Under the pieces are notes generated by a model that saw only the letters and a list, made by a program, of their open reading frames with translations, made no database searches and was not told where the DNA came from. From Bdellovibrionaceae bacterium UBA5009 (GTDB lineage: Bacteria; Bdellovibrionota; Bdellovibrionia; Bdellovibrionales; Bdellovibrionaceae): 5,710 nt of DNA. Below, piece after piece: positions 5,445-5,710 of the stretch. A program made the position numbers and the translations under genes. Position 1 is the stretch's first letter. Each line of letters begins with the position of its first letter. Location: positions 1-5,710 of the forward strand of contig DGYJ01000054.1 of NCBI GenBank assembly GCA_002396665.1, in the 5' to 3' direction.

Positions 5445-5710
5445 ATGAAAAAGTCTATTTTGTTTACGGTGGCGATGTTCGCATTAACTGGTGCGACTTC
5501 GACTGAAAAAGTATGTCCAGGTTTTGCTCCAGAAAATGATATGAAGATTCCGCTGACGAAGGCATTTGATGGACTTCAAAAAAGTTCGCCAATGGAAACG
5601 GGTGGTATTGGTGAGTCTGATTTTAACAAGTCAGTCAATGAAGTCATGGAGGCCTTTGCTCCTGAAATCAAAGCCGCTGGTGGAACAGTGAAGTTGAATA
5701 TGATGTGGTC
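5445..5710 (+). CDS. Exported protein of unknown function, 5' part only (88 codons in window)
   Basis: The gene starts at ATG 5445 behind a strong Shine-Dalgarno and is still open at the right edge. It begins MKKSILFTVAMFALTGATST, a Sec signal peptide probably cleaved near residues 17-20. C24 follows in KVCPGFAPEND; there is no lipobox. The rest visible is a charged, probably helical stretch (SDFNKSVNEVMEAFAPEIKAAGG, about 57-79) and the start of a beta-like segment (TVKLNMMW, 81-88). The CP-x-FAPEND start plus this helix resembles, from memory, exported Bdellovibrio proteins that continue into an HExxH metallopeptidase-like region. That region would lie outside the window, so the resemblance is unverified. 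The 108-nt gap and repeat-bearing upstream region suggest its own promoter. Confidence 0.75.
   Translation, partial: MKKSILFTVAMFALTGATSTEKVCPGFAPENDMKIPLTKAFDGLQKSSPMETGGIGESDFNKSVNEVMEAFAPEIKAAGGTVKLNMMW

Noticed and set aside
1..5710. Mobile element, CRISPR array, tRNA/rRNA or defence system
   Set aside because: I saw no transposase or integrase, no regularly spaced repeats, no tRNA-like cloverleaf and no nuclease or toxin signatures. All gene-sized open frames are accounted for by chromosomal-type genes.

Overview
The window looks like chromosomal DNA from a Gram-negative bacterium with an outer membrane. It carries a BamB-like lipoprotein, a second lipoprotein and several exported proteins. 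The A+T-leaning base composition, the many small secreted or anchored proteins without recognisable domains, and the style of the last two genes recall Bdellovibrio and relatives (Bdellovibrionota). That assignment rests on resemblance from memory and is not a search result.

Layout: (1) 583-1, minus strand, is the N-terminal 194 codons of a putative 2OG-Fe(II) oxygenase (TIGR02466-like) that runs off the left edge. (2) 584-812 is a divergent intergenic region with a short dyad and a hairpin. (3) 813-1664, plus strand, holds two small unknown genes in tandem: a secreted 107-residue protein and a membrane-anchored 167-residue protein. A good rho-independent terminator at 1694-1731 ends this unit. 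(4) 1786-5336, plus strand, is a four-gene probable operon: leucine dehydrogenase, a YfgM-like membrane-anchored TPR protein, a BamB-like PQQ-repeat beta-propeller lipoprotein, and a small Cys-containing lipoprotein. The second and third genes overlap by 11 nt. (5) After 108 nt without a gene, 5445-5710 is the start of an exported protein that leaves the window at the right edge.

How the genes work together: YfgM and BamB are a common neighbour pair. BamB supports the Bam outer-membrane protein assembly machine, and YfgM is linked to periplasmic chaperones at the Sec translocon. The small lipoprotein just downstream may therefore be another envelope component, by context only. Leucine dehydrogenase at the head of the unit is catabolic (branched-chain amino acid deamination), so its linkage to envelope biogenesis is probably positional. 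It uses a TTG start behind a strong Shine-Dalgarno, and an inverted repeat touches that Shine-Dalgarno, the most suggestive regulatory structure here. Three genes in a row in this unit (TTG, GTG, GTG) use non-ATG starts.

Nothing seen amounts to a clear mobile element, CRISPR array, RNA gene or defence system. The window reads mostly as ordinary chromosome, with a few uncharacterised lineage-specific exported proteins and some regulatory structures worth checking.
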